DNA of 8,494 nt from JAQUKH01 sp043809805 (GTDB taxonomy: Bacteria; JACRDZ01; JAQUKH01), in assembly GCA_043809805.1 (NCBI GenBank), contig JBDROR010000238.1, forward strand, positions 1 to 8,494, read 5' to 3'. The translations under genes and the position numbers were made by a program. Below, piece after piece: positions 5,235 through 8,494 of the stretch; the first letter of the stretch is position 1; each line of letters starts with the position of its first letter. The notes beneath the pieces were generated by a model, which saw only the letters and a program-made list of their open reading frames with translations, did no database searches and was not told the origin of the DNA.

Positions 5235-6542
5235 GTGAAAAAATTCATAATTCTAATTGTTATTTTAACTTTTACCGCAGGTATTGAAGCTACACCTGTA
5301 TTATCCAAAAAAGATTTTTCCTATTTTGAGGTTTTGGAGTTTGAAGAACTACTTAACCTTTTAAATTATTCGCCAAAGAATTTCCCGTTTGTAATTTCAA
5401 AATTACACGCAATTATCAAAGACACAAAAAATCCTAACTTTTTGATTAAAAAAACAAAAGCGGAGATTTTAAAAAAGCCGGAATCCAGCGAATTTCATCA
5501 GCTTCTCGGCGAGATTTACATTGAAACAAATCAACCGGATTTAAGCATTCCTTGTTTCGAAAAAGCGGGCGAGCTCAAAAAAACCAAAGAAATTTCTCTG
5601 CTTCAGCTTGGAGAAAAACTCATTAATAAAAAATTCTATAATGAGGCAATAAAAACTTTCACTAAGATAAAAGATGTACCCCCTTTTGGGCCATTGGCAA
5701 ATTATCAAATTGCCCTATCCTTTTACAACCTTGGCAGTTACGATTCCAGCCTGAATATCTTAGATGAAATGATTAATGAATCCGTTCCAACTCCGTATCT
5801 TTTTCAATCTTATGCCTTAAGAGGCGAGATTTTTTTTGAAACGCGCGATTTATCGCGGGCGAAGGAAACACTGAGTTTTTTTAAAAACCAGCAGGAACAA
5901 AATGAAATTATAAATAAAGCCCTTTCCCGATTGACCGAAGTTGAATTCCTATTGGGTAATTTTGGCATCGCGGAAATTCAATTTACAGTTTTCACGAATT
6001 TTTCTTCTTCCGCGAATTTTTATCTTGCTGAAATCTGTTTTTTGAAAGATGAATATGCAGCCGCGAAGCAGTCTTTCGAAGATTTTGCCAAACGATTTCC
6101 TTCTGAACCGGAAACAAATAAAAGTTTGTTGCGAATCCTTTTATTAAGTAAAAACAAGGAAAACGAATCCGAGCTAAAAACATTAACGCGGATAATCCGC
6201 GCAAAGAATTCTTACAAACTATCTGACGCTGAAAATAATGCAAACGATTTTATCGGCAAAAATCCAAATTCAAAACTTCTGGTTTATTTTTTAATGGAAT
6301 TGGGCGAAATTTATTCTTTAGAAAACAAATGGCCTGAGGCGCTAAAAATTTACGAAAAAATCCAGACAATGGATTCTTACTTTTACAAACAGGAGGCAAC
6401 CAAACAATTGGCGGCTATTTATGAAAAAAATCTTAAAGATAACGCCAAAGCGCGCGCCGAATATATCAAATCACTAACTGATTTTCCTGAAAATCCGGTT
6501 ATTGAACTTATAAGAAAAAAAATTGAAGAACTGAAACCATAG
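5235..6542 (+). CDS. Exported tetratricopeptide-repeat protein
   Basis: The protein has 435 residues, starting at GTG 5235 with GGAG at 5223-5226, eight bases upstream. Seen: a signal peptide (MKK, hydrophobic IILIVILTFTAG, probable cleavage after IEA at residue 19), then a chain of helical repeats with TPR-type spacing. Clear ones are near residues 85-114 (FHQLLGEIYIETNQPDLSIPCFEKA), 120-147, 153-182 (ALSFYNLGSYDSSLNILDEM), 188-217, 258-290 (FYLAEICFLKDEYAAAKQSFEDF), 348-379 (LGEIYSLENKWPEALKIYEKI) and 385-418. No catalytic motif is visible. In Gram-negative cells it would be periplasmic, with TPRs acting as a protein-binding scaffold. It follows the DUF4175-like gene on the same strand, so the two may act together at the envelope; TPR genes often occur near DUF4175/Bat-type loci. 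The exact partner is unknown. Confidence 0.85.
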   Translation: MKKFIILIVILTFTAGIEATPVLSKKDFSYFEVLEFEELLNLLNYSPKNFPFVISKLHAIIKDTKNPNFLIKKTKAEILKKPESSEFHQLLGEIYIETNQPDLSIPCFEKAGELKKTKEISLLQLGEKLINKKFYNEAIKTFTKIKDVPPFGPLANYQIALSFYNLGSYDSSLNILDEMINESVPTPYLFQSYALRGEIFFETRDLSRAKETLSFFKNQQEQNEIINKALSRLTEVEFLLGNFGIAEIQFTVFTNFSSSANFYLAEICFLKDEYAAAKQSFEDFAKRFPSEPETNKSLLRILLLSKNKENESELKTLTRIIRAKNSYKLSDAENNANDFIGKNPNSKLLVYFLMELGEIYSLENKWPEALKIYEKIQTMDSYFYKQEATKQLAAIYEKNLKDNAKARAEYIKSLTDFPENPVIELIRKKIEELKP

Positions 6543-6551
6543 TTTTATTAT
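6523..6551 (+). promoter_or_regulatory. Possible promoter of the AlbA_2/GHKL gene
   Basis: TTGAAG (6523-6528), 17 bases and TATTAT (6546-6551) form a plausible pair overlapping the end of the TPR gene. Start would be near 6558, just before the GAGGAG ribosome site. The gap to the TPR stop is only 30 bases, so read-through from the TPR gene is also possible. Confidence 0.4.
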
Positions 6552-6558
6552 ACTATAT

Positions 6559-6564
6559 GAGGAG
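6559..6564 (+). promoter_or_regulatory. Ribosome binding site deciding a GTG start
   Basis: GAGGAG ends eight bases before GTG 6573-6575. It is the strongest rightward Shine-Dalgarno in the window and supports the GTG as start. Confidence 0.75.
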
Positions 6565-6572
6565 ACGTCCTA

Positions 6573-8243
6573 GTGAGATATTCAAATGACCAGTTAAAAC
6601 AAAAATTGTCTGAATTTAGAAAATTAACGGAAGAAAAAGAATGGTTAGAATTTAAAGAAGCCAAAGAAGACTTTTCTTTCGAAAAATTAGGTCAATATTT
6701 TTCCGCTTTAAGTAATGAGGCCCATTTACAATCTGTTGAATCTGGCTGGTTGATTTTGGGAGTAGAAAACTCAAAAAAAAATATTGTTGGTACTTTATAT
6801 CGAAAAGATGTTCCGATGGAAAACCTAAAACATGAAATTTCTAAACATTTAACAGGGAATATTTCTTTTACTGGTGTTTATGAATTAGATTTTCCGAAAG
6901 GTAGAGTTGTAATGTTCCAGATCCCACCCGCACCTAAAGGTATTCCAATTGCATGGAAAGGACATTTTTATGGAAGAGACGGCGAATCATTGGTTGCGTT
7001 AAATCTACAAAAGATTGAAACAATCCGAGGTGTCAAGCATGATTGGTCAGAAGATATTTGTGAAGGTGCTGTAATTGATGACTTGGATATTAATGCTATT
7101 AATTTTGCACGTAACGAATATGTAAAGAAAAATCCTTTGTTGGTTGAGGAAATCAATAAATGGAATGAACAAACATTTCTTAATAAAGCAAAATTAACTA
7201 TAAAGGGAAAAATAACAAAAACAGCTATTTTATTGTTAGGCAAACCCGAAACAACACATTTTCTTTCACCATATCTTGCGCGTATCACATGGATTGTTAA
7301 AAACGAAAAATATCAGGAATTGGATTATGAACATTTTAATCCCCCTCTAATTCTGGCCAGTATTAAATTGCAGGCAAAGATTCGTAATTTAAAATATCGT
7401 TATATGCCTGATACAACTCTTTTCCCTGAAGAAATAACAAAATATGACTCATGGGTTCTACGAGAAGCTTTGCATAATTGTATTGCACACCAAGATTATT
7501 CCTTGAAAGGAAAAATTACCGTTGTTGAGAATTCGGATGAATTAATTTTTTCTAATATGGGTAGCTTTTTGCCTGGCACGATCGAAAATGTAATATGTGA
7601 AGATGCTCCGCCAAAACAATATCGTAATCCATTTCTGGTTGACGCAATGGCAAACATTAATATGATTGATACTATTGGAAGCGGAATTAAACGTATGTTT
7701 GCTAAACAACGCGACCGTTTTTTCCCGATGCCGACATATAAATTATCAGAGAATGAAGTTACAGTGTATATTTTAGGGAAAATACTTAATCCTATATTTA
7801 CAAAATTACTTAGAGAACGCCCTGAACTGGATTTGGAATCAGTAATTCTATTGGATTATGTTCAAAAAAGTATTAAAATTCCAAAGGATGCTCACAAACT
7901 TTTAAAACAACAAGGATTAGTTGAAGGACGTTACCCGAATATTTATCTTTCTTCGGGAGTACATTGCCATTTAGATAAAAAAGCAGAATATATCAAAAAA
8001 CGTGGACTAGACAAAGAATATTATACTAATCTCGTTATTGAATATATAAAAAAATTTGGCAATTCATCCCGAAAAGATATTGATGATCTTCTGCTGGAAA
8101 AACTCCCAGAAGTCCTTTCTAAGGGAAAAAAGAAAAATAAAATAAGAAATTTATTGTATGAAATGTCCAAAAAGAAAGGCATTATTAAAAATGCTGGAAC
8201 GACTAAACAACCCATATGGATTTTATCATCTAAATTAAGTTAA
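6573..8243 (+). CDS. AlbA_2 (Schlafen-like) domain protein with GHKL-type ATPase and winged-helix-like C-terminus
   Basis: The protein has 556 residues, apparently complete. Seen: an N-terminal AlbA_2 domain at about 20-150, with EWLEFKEAKEDFSF (23-36), FSALSNEA (43-50), SGWLILGVENSKKNIVGT (57-74) and FYGRDGES (132-139). A linker helix region follows. Next is an HATPase_c_4-type region with the N-box-like REALHNCIAHQDYS (297-310), SNMGSFLPGT (327-336, G1-like) and DTIGSGIKRMF (366-376, G2-like). The C-terminal part (about 483-556) looks like a winged helix, with SSRKDIDDLL and a basic KGKKKNKIRN segment. Such proteins are usually annotated as ATP-binding, RecG-like or putative transcriptional regulators. 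AlbA_2 domains bind nucleic acid, and relatives are found in defence and other accessory loci. It lies 30 bases after the TPR gene but is functionally unlike it. Biochemical activity is not established; the domain calls are strong. Confidence 0.87.
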   Translation: MRYSNDQLKQKLSEFRKLTEEKEWLEFKEAKEDFSFEKLGQYFSALSNEAHLQSVESGWLILGVENSKKNIVGTLYRKDVPMENLKHEISKHLTGNISFTGVYELDFPKGRVVMFQIPPAPKGIPIAWKGHFYGRDGESLVALNLQKIETIRGVKHDWSEDICEGAVIDDLDINAINFARNEYVKKNPLLVEEINKWNEQTFLNKAKLTIKGKITKTAILLLGKPETTHFLSPYLARITWIVKNEKYQELDYEHFNPPLILASIKLQAKIRNLKYRYMPDTTLFPEEITKYDSWVLREALHNCIAHQDYSLKGKITVVENSDELIFSNMGSFLPGTIENVICEDAPPKQYRNPFLVDAMANINMIDTIGSGIKRMFAKQRDRFFPMPTYKLSENEVTVYILGKILNPIFTKLLRERPELDLESVILLDYVQKSIKIPKDAHKLLKQQGLVEGRYPNIYLSSGVHCHLDKKAEYIKKRGLDKEYYTNLVIEYIKKFGNSSRKDIDDLLLEKLPEVLSKGKKKNKIRNLLYEMSKKKGIIKNAGTTKQPIWILSSKLS

Positions 8244-8264
8244 CTTAAAATATATTTAGATGAT
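8225..8264 (+). terminator. Hairpin around the AlbA_2/GHKL stop codon, possible terminator
   Basis: ATCATCTAAAT (8225-8235) and ATTTAGATGAT (8254-8264) are exact 11-bp inverted copies with an 18-base loop. The perfect palindrome TTAAGTTAACTTAA (8235-8248), which includes the TAA stop, overlaps the left arm and most of the loop. The stem is AT-rich and followed by ATATTTTAG, so termination would be weak. The two folds exclude each other in part. Confidence 0.4.
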
Positions 8265-8290
8265 ATTTTAGATGATATTTTAGATGATGC
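8255..8290. repeat. Three 12-bp tandem repeats
   Basis: TTTAGATGATAT occurs at 8255-8266 and 8267-8278, and as TTTAGATGATGC at 8279-8290. The first copy forms the right arm of the hairpin at the gene end, and the left arm inside the gene carries the inverse. The tandem copies may be replication-slippage products. Confidence 0.85.
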
Positions 8291-8330
8291 ATTTGTAACG
8301 CGTTGGAAACAAACGATTTTTTTCTTCTAA

Positions 8331-8368
8331 ATAATAGTAGTAGTAGTAATATTAGTAGCAAAGTAGTT
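8331..8368. repeat. TAG/TAA triplet run
   Basis: Four TAG triplets at 8335-8346 are followed by TAA, ATTAGTAG and AAGTAG. It is a short microsatellite in non-coding DNA. Confidence 0.6.
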
Positions 8369-8452
8369 TGTAAGCACAATTGTCCCACAGGGCGTGAGAT
8401 AATTGCAGAGATATTTCTATAATTGGCACTTGGAAACAAATGAATAATCAAA

Positions 8453-8486
8453 ATTTTAAAGTGGTCGAATTCGACCACTTTAAAAT
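8453..8486. repeat. Perfect 34-bp palindrome
   Basis: The left half ATTTTAAAGTGGTCGAA (8453-8469) and the right half TTCGACCACTTTAAAAT (8470-8486) are exact inverted copies with no central spacer, centred on GAATTC. It could act as a bidirectional terminator, a dimer binding site, or the end of a mobile element lying to the right. The window ends eight bases later, so the context is unknown. Confidence 0.8.
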
Positions 8487-8494
8487 GCAAGCTG

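Noticed and set aside
8245..8490. 81-codon minus-strand open frame
   Set aside because: It is made of the palindrome, the TAG run (poly-Leu) and the 12-bp repeats (KYHLKYHL). It has no family resemblance.

Overview
The window looks like chromosomal DNA of an AT-rich bacterium. Evidence includes bacterial -35/-10 promoters, Shine-Dalgarno sites before two GTG starts, standard stop usage, and short dispersed palindromic repeats between genes. The large DUF4175-like membrane protein followed by a secreted TPR protein, and the palindromic repeats whose ends begin with GTCATT, are seen in Bacteroidota-like lineages and several uncultivated phyla. No marker gene is present, so the taxonomy is only a suggestion.

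Layout. Positions 1-1320 are transcribed leftward. They hold a Phd/YefM antitoxin and a RelE-type toxin separated by one base, then a AAA-type ATPase with a typical AAA_14/DUF4143 N-terminus that runs off the left edge. Both units have recognisable promoters overlaid by repeat structures. The toxin-antitoxin (TA) promoter has TTGACA-N17-TATTAT overlaid by four exact-phase 12-bp tandem repeats. The ATPase promoter has TTGTTT-N17-TATACT, with a 22-bp dyad over the -10 and an array of 22-bp direct repeats over and upstream of the -35.

Positions 1344-1591 are a cluster of palindromic elements: one REPIN-like doublet (two inverted GTAG-hairpin units inside 13-bp terminal inverted repeats), then two copies of a GTCATT...AATGAC element. 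A third copy of the latter lies inverted at 5118-5192.

Positions 1721-6542, rightward, hold a DUF4175-like membrane/coiled-coil protein split into two overlapping reading frames, then an exported TPR protein. The two frames can be joined by a -1 shift at an in-phase A AAA AAA heptamer (3970-3976), giving a 1106-residue protein. The pair plausibly works at the cell envelope.

Positions 6573-8243 encode a complete AlbA_2 (Schlafen-like) plus GHKL-type ATPase plus winged-helix-like protein, a class often found in accessory or defence regions. The last 250 bases have no convincing gene. They hold a hairpin around the stop codon, 12-bp tandem repeats, a TAG triplet run and a perfect 34-bp palindrome.

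The most unusual points are the apparent programmed-type frameshift in the DUF4175-like gene, the strictly phased repeat arrays on the ATPase and TA promoters, and the REPIN-like element, which predicts a REP-associated transposase elsewhere in the genome. No complete new multi-gene system can be demonstrated from this window alone.
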